Translations under genes and position numbers: made by a program
NCBI RefSeq assembly: GCF_042653765.1
Contig: NZ_JBHSEZ010000001.1
Span: 620,001 to 684,000 of the forward strand
DNA length: 64,000 bases
Source of the DNA: Castellaniella denitrificans
Lineage (GTDB): Bacteria > Pseudomonadota > Gammaproteobacteria > Burkholderiales > Burkholderiaceae_B
Direction of reading: 5' to 3'
The notes under the pieces: model-generated
The model's database searches: none
What the model was told of the DNA's origin: nothing
The model's input: the letters and a program-made list of their open reading frames with translations, nothing else
Part shown: positions 38,268 through 46,509 of the stretch, in pieces
Position numbering within the stretch: position 1 is the first letter of the stretch
Layout: each line of letters begins with the position of its first letter

Positions 38268-39071
38268 ATGACCTCCCCAGACACCCTCACCATCGCCGAC
38301 CGCGTCTTCCATTCACGCCTGCTGGTCGGCACCGGCAAGTACCGCGATTTCGAACAGACCCGCGAAGCCATCGAGGCCAGCGGCACGGAAATCGTCACCG
38401 TCGCCATCCGCCGCACCAACATCGGCCAGAACCCGGGCGAGCCCAACCTGCTGGATTTCCTGTCTCCGGACCGCTACACCATCCTGCCGAACACGGCCGG
38501 CTGCTACACCGCCGACGACGCCGTGCGCACGCTGCGCCTGGCGCGCGAACTGCTGGACGGCCACAACCTGGTCAAGCTCGAAGTCCTGGGCGACGCCGGC
38601 AACCTGTTCCCCAACATGCCGGAAACCCTGGCCGCCGCCCGCACGCTGGTGGCCGACGGCTTCCAGGTCATGGTGTACTGCAGCGACGACCCGATCCAGT
38701 GCCGCATGCTGGAAGACATCGGCGTGGCGGCGGTGATGCCGCTGGCCTCGCTGATCGGCTCGGGCATGGGCATCGTCAACCCCTGGAACCTGCGCCTGAT
38801 CATCGACCAGGCCCGCGTCCCCGTGCTGGTGGACGCCGGCGTGGGCACGGCCTCGGACGCCGCCATCGCCATGGAACTGGGCTGCGACGCGATCCTGATG
38901 AACACCGCCATCGCCGGCGCACGCGACCCGATCCGCATGGCGCGCGCCATGCGCCTGGGCGTGGAAGCCGGACGCGAGGCCTACCTGGCCGGCCGCATCA
39001 AGCGCAAGTACTACGACGCCGATCCGAGTTCGCCGGCCGAAGGCCTGCTGCCCTCGACCCGGGCCGCCTGA
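38268..39071 (+). CDS. thiG: Thiazole synthase
   Basis: A 267-residue TIM-barrel enzyme that makes the thiazole phosphate of thiamine from deoxyxylulose phosphate, a glycine/tyrosine-derived imine and ThiS thiocarboxylate. Diagnostic segments are FHSRLLVGTGKYRDFEQT, VAIRRTNIGQ, the Schiff-base Lys in NLVKLEVLGDAGNLFPN (about residue 100), and the phosphate-binding VPVLVDAGVGTASDAA. ATG 38268 is the only family-consistent start. No thiS lies upstream, unlike the usual thiS-thiG pair; thiD follows after 65 nt. Confidence 0.96.
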   Translation: MTSPDTLTIADRVFHSRLLVGTGKYRDFEQTREAIEASGTEIVTVAIRRTNIGQNPGEPNLLDFLSPDRYTILPNTAGCYTADDAVRTLRLARELLDGHNLVKLEVLGDAGNLFPNMPETLAAARTLVADGFQVMVYCSDDPIQCRMLEDIGVAAVMPLASLIGSGMGIVNPWNLRLIIDQARVPVLVDAGVGTASDAAIAMELGCDAILMNTAIAGARDPIRMARAMRLGVEAGREAYLAGRIKRKYYDADPSSPAEGLLPSTRAA

Positions 39072-39136
39072 CCCCCCGGCCGCGCACGCCGGGGCGCGCC
39101 AGCGCCAGCCCCGGCCCTATCCGCACGGAGCCTGCG

Positions 39137-39961
39137 ATGATCCCCAATACCCTGTCGATTGCCGGCGTGGACCCCTCGGGCGGGGCCGGCGTCCTCGCCG
39201 ACGTCAAGACCATGAGCGCCCTGGGCGCCTACGGCATGGCCGTGATCGCCGCGCTGACCGCGCAGAACACCCGGGCGGTCACCGGCATTTCCCCGGTGCC
39301 GCCGGAATTCGTCGCCGCCCAGATCGACACGCTGTTCGCCGACGTGCGCGTGGACGCCGTGAAGATCGGCATGCTGGGCCAGGCCGGCGTCACCCGCGTC
39401 GTGGCCGACCGGCTCGCACATTGGAAACCGGCGCATCTGGTGCTGGACCCCGTCATGGTCGCCAAAAGCGGCGATCACCTGCTGGAACGCCAGGCGGTGG
39501 ACGCCCTGCGCGAAGGCCTGATCCCGCTGGCCACCGTCATCACCCCCAACCTGCCGGAGGCGGGCGTGCTGCTGGGCCAGAGCCCCGCCGACAACCTCAA
39601 GGACATGCGCCGCGTCGCCGAACGCCTGCGCCGGCTGCTGGCCGACGACGGCGAGCGCTGGGTCTTCCTGAAGGGCGGCCATCTACCGGGCGACGACACC
39701 ATCGACCTGCTGCACGACGGCGACCGGCTGATCGAACTGCCGGGCCGGCGCATCGACACGCCCAACACGCACGGCACCGGCTGCACGCTGTCGGCGGCGA
39801 TGGCCGCCCTGCTGCCGCGCGCTCCGGGCGTGCCCGAGGCCGCCCGGCACGCCAAGGCCTGGCTGGAACGCGCCATCGCCGCCTCCGGCCAGCTCCAGGT
39901 CGGCACCGGCCACGGACCGGTGCACCACTTCCACGCCCTGTGGCCGAACCCATCGGCCTGA
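39137..39961 (+). CDS. thiD: Hydroxymethylpyrimidine/phosphomethylpyrimidine kinase
   Basis: A 274-residue ribokinase-like enzyme that phosphorylates HMP and HMP-P for thiamine synthesis. Conserved features are SIAGVDPSGGAGVLADVKT at the N-terminus, KIGMLGQ, VLDPVMVAKSGDHLL, TPNLPEAGVLLG and the anion-hole motif THGTGCTLSAA. It is translated from ATG 39137 with a ggag ribosome site and is probably cotranscribed with thiG. Confidence 0.96.
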   Translation: MIPNTLSIAGVDPSGGAGVLADVKTMSALGAYGMAVIAALTAQNTRAVTGISPVPPEFVAAQIDTLFADVRVDAVKIGMLGQAGVTRVVADRLAHWKPAHLVLDPVMVAKSGDHLLERQAVDALREGLIPLATVITPNLPEAGVLLGQSPADNLKDMRRVAERLRRLLADDGERWVFLKGGHLPGDDTIDLLHDGDRLIELPGRRIDTPNTHGTGCTLSAAMAALLPRAPGVPEAARHAKAWLERAIAASGQLQVGTGHGPVHHFHALWPNPSA

Positions 39962-39994
39962 TCCCGCGCAAGCCCGCCGGGCGGACCGCTGGCC

Positions 39995-40000
39995 TATAAT
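39995..40000 (+). promoter_or_regulatory. -10 box (TATAAT) before the PIMT-like gene
   Basis: Consensus TATAAT lies 36 bases upstream of the ATG at 40036. No clear -35 is seen at the standard distance. Confidence 0.45.
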
Positions 40001-40035
40001 CAGGCTCAACTCAACCCTAAGCGCCTCCTCGCGAC

Positions 40036-40716
40036 ATGAACGTCAACGACATCACCGACGCCGATCGTGCCCGCTTCAACATGGTCGAACAGCAGATCCG
40101 CCCCTGGAACGTCCAGGACGAACGGGTGCTGCAGGCCGTCTTCGATATGCCCCGCGAACGCTTCGTCCCGCCGCAGATGCGCGCCCTGGCCTTCACGGAC
40201 ACGGAACTGCCGCTGGTGATCGACGGCGTCGACACCCGCGAAACCATGCTGTCCCCCAAGGTCGAGGCCAAGCTGGCCGAAGAACTGCGGCTGCAGCCCA
40301 CGGACTGCGTGCTGGAAATCGGCACGGGCTCGGGCTACCAGGCCGCCCTGTTGTCGCGGCTGAGCCAGCAGGTCACCAGCATCGAGCTCGAAAGCCGCCT
40401 GTCGGCCTTCGCCCAGGCGAACCTCGCGCGCAGCCAGGTCGCCAACGTCACCGTGGAAACGGGCGACGCGCATGCCGGCTGGGGCTCGGCCGAATACGAC
40501 GCCATCCTGATCACCGGTTCGGTCCCCTCGGTGCCCGACGCGCTGAAATACCAGCTGGCCGTGGGCGGCCGCCTGGTGGCCATCGTCGGCCACAGCCCGA
40601 TCATGACGGTGTGCCGCATCACGCGCACCAGCGCCGCGAACTTCGAGACCGACTCGATCTTCGACACGTACGTGAAGCCCCTGCGCGGCACGTCGCGGTC
40701 GCGGTTCAAGTTCTGA
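40036..40716 (+). CDS. PIMT-like SAM methyltransferase (protein-L-isoaspartate O-methyltransferase family)
   Basis: A 226-residue class I methyltransferase. The N-terminal segment NMVEQQIRPWNVQDERVLQA and DMPRERFVP match the Pcm family, and the SAM motif VLEIGTGSGYQAALLS is at about 95-110. PIMTs repair isoaspartyl residues. The betaproteobacterial paralogue that often precedes tolC lacks full Pcm conservation, and this may be that paralogue; tolC is not here. A perfect GC-rich palindrome after the stop likely ends the transcript. Confidence 0.87.
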   Translation: MNVNDITDADRARFNMVEQQIRPWNVQDERVLQAVFDMPRERFVPPQMRALAFTDTELPLVIDGVDTRETMLSPKVEAKLAEELRLQPTDCVLEIGTGSGYQAALLSRLSQQVTSIELESRLSAFAQANLARSQVANVTVETGDAHAGWGSAEYDAILITGSVPSVPDALKYQLAVGGRLVAIVGHSPIMTVCRITRTSAANFETDSIFDTYVKPLRGTSRSRFKF

Positions 40717-40739
40717 CACGCGCCGCGTTCCGTTTCCAG

Positions 40740-40761
40740 CGAGCCCCGCATGCGGGGCTCG
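40740..40761. terminator. Palindromic terminator between convergent genes
   Basis: A 22-base perfect palindrome made of ten-base arms cgagccccgc and gcggggctcg with at at the centre. It lies between the PIMT-like gene (+) and rfaE2 (-). T-rich sequence after it is weak (gtgcgttt). Confidence 0.65.
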
Positions 40762-40767
40762 TGCGTT

Positions 40768-41256
40768 TCAGGTCCGGATCTTGCGCAGCAGCGCCGTGGT
40801 CGAGCGCTGGTGCTCGAAGGGAATCGCCACGGCCCGTCCGCCCCAGCCGCGCACCACGGCGGTTTCCGGCAGCGCGTCCATGTCGTAGTCGCCGCCCTTG
40901 ACGATCACGTCGGGCCGCAGGGTCTGGATGAGCTCCAGCGGCGTGTCCTCGGAAAACAGCACCACTCCGTCCACGCAGGCCAGCGCGGCCAGCAGGGCGG
41001 CCCGGTCGTCCTGGCCGTTCAGGGGCCGGTCTTCGCCCTTGCCCAGGCGGCGCACGGAATCGTCCGTGTTCACCCCCACGATCAGCGACGCCCCCAGGCG
41101 GGCGGCCTGGTCCAGGTAGGTGACGTGCCCGCGATGCAGGATGTCGAACACGCCGTTGGTGAAGATCAGCGGACGCGGGAAGCGCCCTTCGCGCACGGCC
41201 CGCTCGCAGGCCGCGCGGTCGAGGATCTTGGATTCGAAGCGGGCGGGCGCCGGCAT
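40768..41256 (-). CDS. rfaE2: Heptose-1-phosphate adenylyltransferase (RfaE2 type)
   Basis: A 162-residue cytidylyltransferase-fold enzyme that transfers AMP to D-glycero-beta-D-manno-heptose 1-phosphate for LPS inner-core heptose. Its nucleotide-binding motif is TNGVFDILHRGHVTYL (HRGH = HxGH). Further motifs are VGVNTDDSVRRLGKG, RPLNGQDDRA, VIVKGGDYD and the C-terminal QRSTTALLRKI. It is the stand-alone form (no RfaE1 kinase domain). The ATG overlaps the ubiB stop in TGATG, so its translation is coupled to ubiB. Confidence 0.95.
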   Translation of the reverse strand: MPAPARFESKILDRAACERAVREGRFPRPLIFTNGVFDILHRGHVTYLDQAARLGASLIVGVNTDDSVRRLGKGEDRPLNGQDDRAALLAALACVDGVVLFSEDTPLELIQTLRPDVIVKGGDYDMDALPETAVVRGWGGRAVAIPFEHQRSTTALLRKIRT

Positions 41257-42821
41257 CAGAAGCCGCTCCCGCGCGTCAGCGCCCAGATCGCCACACCCAG
41301 GCCGGCCGCCAGGATGCCGCACAGCACGGCCAGCAGGTGGTTGGAGCGGTCCTGGGCGCGGCGCAGCCGTTCCAGTTCGGCCCGCATCGCCGGCCCCGAA
41401 TCGGGGTGGTTCAGCCGGGCATAGGCCAGCCGGGGAATCTGCGGCAGGATCTGCGCCCACTGGCTGGCCTCCTGGTCCAGGCGCTGGCGCAGGCCGCGCA
41501 GGCCAACGCGCTGGTGCATCCATTTTTCCAGGAAGGGCTTGGCCGTCTGCCACAGGTCCAGATTCGGGTCCAGCTCGCGCCCCATGCCTTCGACATTGAG
41601 GAGCGTCTTCTGCAGCAGGACCAGCTGGGGCTGGATTTCGACGTTGAAACGGCGCGAGGTCTGGAACAGGCGCAGCAGCACCTGGCCCAGGGAGATTTCC
41701 GCCAGCGGCCGGTCGAAATAGGGTTCGCAGACGGCGCGCACGGCGCCTTCGAGCTCCTCCTCGCGGGTGGTGGGCGGCACCCATCCGGACTCGATGTGCA
41801 GTTGGGCAACCCGGCGGTAGTCGCGCCGGAAGAAGGCGAGGAAGTTCTGCGCCAGATAATTCTTGTCGAATTCCGACAGGGAACCGACGATGCCGAAATC
41901 CAGGGCGATGTAGCGTCCCAGGGTATCCGGGTCGTCGGACACGTAGATGTTGCCCGGATGCATGTCGGCGTGGAAGAAGCCGTCCGTGAACACCTGCATG
42001 AAGAAGATCTCGACGCCCTGGCGGGCCAGCAGCGGGATGTCCACACCCAGCGCGCGCAGGCGTTCGACCTGGCTGACCGGCACGCCGCGCATGCGTTCCA
42101 TGGTGAAGACCTGGCTGGCGCAGTATTCCCAGACGACCTCGGGCACCCGCAGCAGGTGGGCGCGGCCGGTGTCGGGGCCGAAATTGCGCCGCAGCTGGCT
42201 GCAGTTCGCGGCCTCGCGGATCAGGTCGAGTTCGTCGTGCAGGTACTTGTCGAATTCGGCCACGACTTCGCGCGGCTTGAGCCGCCGTCCGTCGGGCACC
42301 AGCCGTTCGACCAGCCCGGCCAGGGCGCGCAGCAGCGTCAGGTCGCGCTCGATGGCCTCGCGCATGCCGGGGCGCAGGACCTTGACCGCGACCTCGCGGC
42401 CGTCGTGCAGCACGGCGAAGTGCACCTGGGCGATCGAGGCCGAGGCCACGGGATCGCGCTCGAACCGGGCGAACAGGTTCTGCGGCGCGTCGCCCAGGGA
42501 TTCGCGGATGATGTCGGCCGCCTGGTCGGACGGGAACGGCGGCACGCGGTCCTGGAGCCGGGCCAGTTCGTCGGCGATGTCCTGGGGCACCAGGTCGCGG
42601 CGCGTGGACAGGACCTGGCCGAACTTGACGTAGATCGGCCCCAGGGTTTCCAGGGCCAGGCGCAGGCGCTCGCCGCGCGGACGGCGCGGCCGGCGGCCCA
42701 GGCAGACGATCTTCAGCAGCGTGTGCGCCCAGGGATGCTGGATGCCCGACAGGACCAGCTCGTCGAGCCGGTAGCGCAGGCCGATCCACAGGATGTAGGC
42801 CAGGCGCAGGAACGTCAGCAT
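41256..42821 (-). CDS. ubiB: UbiB protein kinase-like ATPase for ubiquinone synthesis
   Basis: A 521-residue atypical kinase (ABC1/ADCK family). The KxGQ-containing N-terminal segment is LGPIYVKFGQVLSTRRDLVP (from about residue 60). The Ala-rich loop is ASASIAQVH, the catalytic loop HADMHPGNIYV, and the DFG equivalent is ALDFGIVGSL. Two C-terminal hydrophobic segments (about 485-520) anchor it to the inner membrane. The ATG has ggaggg upstream and overlaps the ubiJ stop by seven bases (42815-42821). It supports the Ubi enzyme complex. Confidence 0.96.
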   Translation of the reverse strand: MLTFLRLAYILWIGLRYRLDELVLSGIQHPWAHTLLKIVCLGRRPRRPRGERLRLALETLGPIYVKFGQVLSTRRDLVPQDIADELARLQDRVPPFPSDQAADIIRESLGDAPQNLFARFERDPVASASIAQVHFAVLHDGREVAVKVLRPGMREAIERDLTLLRALAGLVERLVPDGRRLKPREVVAEFDKYLHDELDLIREAANCSQLRRNFGPDTGRAHLLRVPEVVWEYCASQVFTMERMRGVPVSQVERLRALGVDIPLLARQGVEIFFMQVFTDGFFHADMHPGNIYVSDDPDTLGRYIALDFGIVGSLSEFDKNYLAQNFLAFFRRDYRRVAQLHIESGWVPPTTREEELEGAVRAVCEPYFDRPLAEISLGQVLLRLFQTSRRFNVEIQPQLVLLQKTLLNVEGMGRELDPNLDLWQTAKPFLEKWMHQRVGLRGLRQRLDQEASQWAQILPQIPRLAYARLNHPDSGPAMRAELERLRRAQDRSNHLLAVLCGILAAGLGVAIWALTRGSGF

Positions 42822-43441
42822 GCCCCGCCCTCCAGCCTGCGCAGGCGGGCGTCGAGCCGTTCCAGCCGGGATTCGAGCGCCTGCCGGTCCGATGTCCAGG
42901 CCCGGAAGTCCGCCCCCCGGACGCCCAGGCCGGATTCCTCGCCCAGGTATTCCGTCAGGTTGTCCTGGGCCCGCCGCGCGGCCTGCCGCAATCCGCCGGC
43001 CAGTTCGCGCGCGCCCCGGGTCAGGCGCACGGCCGCCACGTCGCCCACGACGCGCGACAGGTCGTCCTCCACGTCCCAGCGCAGGCCGCGCGCCAGGTCG
43101 GACACCAGATGGGCCAGGCCCGCATCCCCCTGGATATGCGCCAGGCCCGTGACTCCCGCCAGGCCCTCGTCGCGCCAGGCGCCGGGCAGGTCGAGGCGGC
43201 GTTCGGGCGGAATGGACAGCACCACGTCGGGCACCACGGCCCGTTCGCAGGCCTGCAGCGCGCCGTCGGAAGCGATCGAGCACTGCAGCGTCCAGGGCTC
43301 GCCCGCCGTCAGGCGCAGCGACTTGCCGGCCTGGGCCGCCAGCCGTTCGCGCGCCCAGGGTTCGCGGCGCAGCAGCGCGTTCAGCCCCCGGAGCAGGACA
43401 TCGGAAGGGGTCGGGAAGGGAAAGGGAAGAGGCATGATCAT
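42815..43441 (-). CDS. ubiJ: UbiJ, SCP2-domain accessory factor
   Basis: A 208-residue protein with an N-terminal SCP2-like lipid-binding domain (about 40-140) and a helical C-terminus (Arg/Leu-rich coil, RQALESRLERLDARLRRLE). UbiJ holds ubiquinone intermediates for the hydroxylase/methylase complex. Assignment rests on the fold pattern and on its position directly before ubiB. ATG codons at 43441 and 43435 are both possible; neither has a strong ribosome site. Confidence 0.88.
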   Translation of the reverse strand: MIMPLPFPFPTPSDVLLRGLNALLRREPWARERLAAQAGKSLRLTAGEPWTLQCSIASDGALQACERAVVPDVVLSIPPERRLDLPGAWRDEGLAGVTGLAHIQGDAGLAHLVSDLARGLRWDVEDDLSRVVGDVAAVRLTRGARELAGGLRQAARRAQDNLTEYLGEESGLGVRGADFRAWTSDRQALESRLERLDARLRRLEGGAC

Positions 43442-43585
43442 GGACGACGGGGCCGGATGCGCCGGGCAGGAGCGGGCGCAGGCCCCAGTTTACCGGTTTT
43501 GGGCGCCGCGCACGCGGGCCGGGGCGCGCGTACCGGGCCTTCGTCCGGACAGCGCCCACGGCCTTTCACGCGGGCCGAAACGCAA

Positions 43586-43622
43586 GCGGCCGCCCGTCCC
43601 GGGATGCGGGACGGGCGGCCGC
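43586..43622 (-). terminator. GC-rich terminator after the Tim44-domain gene
   Basis: Perfect 15-bp arms gcggccgcccgtccc (43586-43600) and gggacgggcggccgc (43608-43622) around a seven-base loop. On the minus strand it lies 23 bases after the Tim44-domain gene stop and is followed by ttgcgtttc. It separates ubiE-Tim44 from ubiJ-ubiB. Confidence 0.75.
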
Positions 43623-43645
43623 GAAAGCCGATCCGGCGCGGCGGA

Positions 43646-44620
43646 TCAGCGCGCGTTGGTCTGCTGGATGCCGGCCAGCAGCCAGCCGGCGCCATCGGCC
43701 TTGTACAGGTTCCAGACTTCCTCGAAGTGGAAGGCCTCGGAGCCGGCCGATTCGCGCAGCATGCCGGAATAGCGCACGCTGGCCAGGTGGCCGCCGGCCA
43801 CGGTCTCGATGCCCAGCAGTTCGGCGTTCAGCAGCACGACCTCGGTGCGGTTGCCTTCCTCGGGGCTGGGCAGGCGCGGGGTGATCTCCGCCAGCAGGTC
43901 GTCGGTCAGGAATTCGCGCAGGCTGTCGCGGTTGCCCGCGTCCCACAGGGACTGCACGCGCGTGAACTGCTGCTTGGCCTGGTCCAGGAAGGCCGGCACG
44001 TCGAAACCGGCCGGAATGAACCAGGACGGGTCCTGGGCCTGGACGGACGGCGCGGCCTCGATCACCGGGGCGCCGGACGCCGCCGGGGCCGGTTCGGACG
44101 CCGGGCGGCCGGGCATGTCGAAACCCCGATCCTGCGGCGCGGACTGGCGGTAGCTGTTGCCCGGCGCGGCGCCCGCGGCGGCCAGCGGCCGCTGGGCCCC
44201 GCGCAGGCGGCGCACCAGGAACATGACGGCGAAGACCACCAGGCCGATCAGCAGGGCGCTGGAGAGGAATTCCAGGAAGGCGCCGGACAGCCCCATGCTG
44301 GACAGCAGGGCGGCGATGCCCAGGCCGGCGGCGATGCCGGCGATGGGGCCCAGCCAGCGGGACATGCCCGACTTGGCGGCCGCGCCCGCCGCGGCCGTAC
44401 CCGCCGCCGCGCCGGCGGCCGGCGCGGCGGCGCGCTGGGTGGTCTGGGCGGCCGGCGGCGTCACGGCCTGGCGCTGCTTGATGACGTTGGTCGACTGGCG
44501 GCCGAAGCTCATGCCGCCGCCCATGCGGCGGGCGTGCGCGTCCTGGGTCACGGCCAGCAGGGTCAAGGCCGCCATCAGCAGCACCGAGGCGGCGGCCCAG
44601 CGGGGTAGACGAAGGTTCAT
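43646..44620 (-). CDS. Tim44-like domain membrane protein
   Basis: A 324-residue protein with a signal peptide (about 1-30, ending AHA-RR), a Gly/Met/Arg patch (RRMGGGMSFGRQ), an Ala-rich linker, two adjacent membrane segments (about 90-135) and a C-terminal Tim44-like domain (about 190-324, FLDQAKQQFTRVQSLWDAGN and ending IQQTNAR). Bacterial relatives occur beside ubiE/ubiB in many betaproteobacteria; their function is not established. ATG 44620 has aggag five bases upstream. It lies 251 nt after ubiE with a probable terminator between, so it likely has its own promoter. Confidence 0.88.
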   Translation of the reverse strand: MNLRLPRWAAASVLLMAALTLLAVTQDAHARRMGGGMSFGRQSTNVIKQRQAVTPPAAQTTQRAAAPAAGAAAGTAAAGAAAKSGMSRWLGPIAGIAAGLGIAALLSSMGLSGAFLEFLSSALLIGLVVFAVMFLVRRLRGAQRPLAAAGAAPGNSYRQSAPQDRGFDMPGRPASEPAPAASGAPVIEAAPSVQAQDPSWFIPAGFDVPAFLDQAKQQFTRVQSLWDAGNRDSLREFLTDDLLAEITPRLPSPEEGNRTEVVLLNAELLGIETVAGGHLASVRYSGMLRESAGSEAFHFEEVWNLYKADGAGWLLAGIQQTNAR

Positions 44621-44756
44621 GGAGTCTCCTGGAATGGCAGGGCCGAAGCGAATCCCGGCAACCTGACAGAAAGCTGAATGAACATGAAAGTTACCACAGA
44701 TCGGCCCGATCCGCAGCGCGGAAACATCCGCTTGCAACAGGATAACAGGATGAACG

Positions 44757-44778
44757 AAGGCCGCCCGTGGGCGGCCTT
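44757..44778 (-). terminator. Terminator after ubiE
   Basis: Ten-base arms aaggccgccc (44757-44766) and gggcggcctt (44769-44778) with a two-base centre. On the minus strand it follows the ubiE stop by about 93 bases, then cgttcatcc. The rest of the 44621-44871 spacer has no gene; it must hold the Tim44-domain gene promoter. Confidence 0.55.
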
Positions 44779-44871
44779 GGGGATCGCGGGAATCCGCGCC
44801 GGACGGTCCCGGCCCGGCCGGCCCTCGCCGGGGAGGCGAGGCGCGCGGCCAACCGGGCAGGCGGCCTTCGC

Positions 44872-45636
44872 TCAGTCGAGCCGGACGCCTTCGTGCAGGG
44901 CGACCACGCCGGCCGTCATGTTGAAGTACTGCACCCGGTCCAGCCCGGCCCCGCGCATCATGCCGGCCAGGGTCTCCTGGTCCGGATGCATGCGGATGGA
45001 TTCGGCCAGATAGCGGTAGCTGGCCTCGTCGCCGGCCACCAACTGGCCCATTTTCGGCAGGATGTTGAACGAATACCAGTCGTAAGCGGGCGCCAGGGCC
45101 GGCGCCACGCGGGAAAATTCCAGCACCAGCAGCTTGCCGCCCGGCTTCAGCACGCGGCGCATTTCCGCCAGCGCGAGATCCTTGTGCGTCATGTTGCGCA
45201 GGCCGAACGCCACCGACACCCGGTCGAAGTACCGGTCGGGAAACGGCAGGCATTCGGCATCGCAGACCGCCACCGGCGCGACCACGCCGCGATCCAGCAG
45301 GCGGTCGCGGCCCACACGCAGCATGGAATCGTTGATGTCGGTCAGCCAGACTTCGCCTTCCGGGCCGGCGCGGCGGGCGAAGGCGCGCGCCAGGTCGCCG
45401 GTGCCCCCGGCGATGTCCAGCACCCGCATGCCCGGGCGCACCTGGGCGCGGCCGATGGTGAAGGCCTTCCAGATGCGATGCAGCCCGACCGACATCAGGT
45501 CGTTCATCACGTCGTAGCGCGAGGCCACCGAATGGAAGACCTCGGCCACGCGGCGTGCCTTCTCCGATTCCTGGACGGTCTCGAAACCGAAATGCGTCTG
45601 CGGCCCCTGGCCGGCGTCTGGTGCGGGTGTGCTCAT
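44872..45636 (-). CDS. ubiE: UbiE/MenG C-methyltransferase
   Basis: A 254-residue SAM-dependent methyltransferase of ubiquinone and menaquinone synthesis. Conserved elements are THFGFETVQESEKARRVAEV at the N-terminus, SRYDVMNDLMSVGLHRIWK, the SAM motif VLDIAGGTGDLA, DINDSMLRVGRDR and FGLRNMTHKDLAL. ATG 45636 is the family-consistent start. It diverges from phoB. The nearby Tim44-domain gene, ubiJ and ubiB make a quinone-synthesis neighbourhood. Confidence 0.96.
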   Translation of the reverse strand: MSTPAPDAGQGPQTHFGFETVQESEKARRVAEVFHSVASRYDVMNDLMSVGLHRIWKAFTIGRAQVRPGMRVLDIAGGTGDLARAFARRAGPEGEVWLTDINDSMLRVGRDRLLDRGVVAPVAVCDAECLPFPDRYFDRVSVAFGLRNMTHKDLALAEMRRVLKPGGKLLVLEFSRVAPALAPAYDWYSFNILPKMGQLVAGDEASYRYLAESIRMHPDQETLAGMMRGAGLDRVQYFNMTAGVVALHEGVRLD

Positions 45637-45689
45637 GATCCGCGTATCGTACCACCGTAAAAGGCCCCCACGCTGCGCAGCCTGCGGCC

Positions 45690-45710
45690 TATATGACAGC
45701 GTCACATCAA
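45690..45710. promoter_or_regulatory. Possible Pho-box-like site before phoB
   Basis: On the minus strand the site reads TGTGACG-CTGTCAT. The second half matches the seven-base Pho-box repeat CTGTCAT; a partner 11 bases away matches only partly. It lies about 110 bases before phoB, where autoregulation would be expected. Confidence 0.3.
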
Positions 45711-45813
45711 TGAAATAATGCGACCGTATGATGACATCCGTGCCGGAGCGCGTCCCTTGCGCCCGGAACGGCGAGGCCCGCATCCCGGCCCCGCCGCCTT
45801 GCGAGACTTTCCC

Positions 45814-46509
45814 ATGCCCGCCACCATCCTGCTCATCGAAGACGAACCCGCCATCCAGGAACTGCTGTCCATCAACCTGCGGCACGCCGGCTACAGCGTG
45901 CGCAACGCGCTGGACGCGCGCCAGGCCCAGGAGCAGATCCAGCAGGTCCTGCCCGACCTGATCCTGCTGGACTGGATGCTGCCCGACCAGCCCGGCATCC
46001 GCCTGGCCCGCCAGCTGCGCGGCGACGCCCGCACCCGCGACATCCCGCTGATCATGCTGACCGCCCGCAGCGCCGAACAGGACAAGGTGGACGGGCTGGA
46101 AGCCGGAGCCGACGACTACATCACCAAGCCCTTCTCCCCGCGCGAACTGCTGGCGCGCATCAAGTCCCTGCTGCGCCGCCGGGCGCCGCAGCTCACCCCC
46201 GACCCGATCGAGGCCGGCGGGCTGCGGCTGGAGCCGGACTCCCGGCGCGTATCCGGCAACGGCCAGCCGCTGCCCATGGGCCCTACGGAATTCCGCCTGC
46301 TACACTTCCTCATGACGCATGCGGAGCGCGTGTACAGCCGTAGCCAGTTGCTGGACCAGGTCTGGGGTGACCACGTCTTCGTCGAGGAACGCACGGTGGA
46401 CGTCCACATCCGCCGCCTGCGCAAGGCCCTGTCGCCCGCCGGCCTGGAAGGCGCCATCCAGACCTCGCGCGGGGCGGGCTACCGTTTCAGCATCGCACAC
46501 CCGCAATGA
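45814..46509 (+). CDS. phoB: Phosphate regulon response regulator
   Basis: A 231-residue OmpR/PhoB-class regulator. The receiver (1-120) has the phospho-acceptor Asp53 in LILLDWMLP and Lys105 in ITKPFSP. The winged-helix DNA-binding domain (130-231) contains MGPTEFRLLHFLMTH and EERTVDVHIRRLRKAL. Both are highly PhoB-like, and the paired kinase downstream overlaps in ATGA. It would activate phosphate-starvation genes. phoU and pst genes are not in the window. Confidence 0.93.
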   Translation: MPATILLIEDEPAIQELLSINLRHAGYSVRNALDARQAQEQIQQVLPDLILLDWMLPDQPGIRLARQLRGDARTRDIPLIMLTARSAEQDKVDGLEAGADDYITKPFSPRELLARIKSLLRRRAPQLTPDPIEAGGLRLEPDSRRVSGNGQPLPMGPTEFRLLHFLMTHAERVYSRSQLLDQVWGDHVFVEERTVDVHIRRLRKALSPAGLEGAIQTSRGAGYRFSIAHPQ

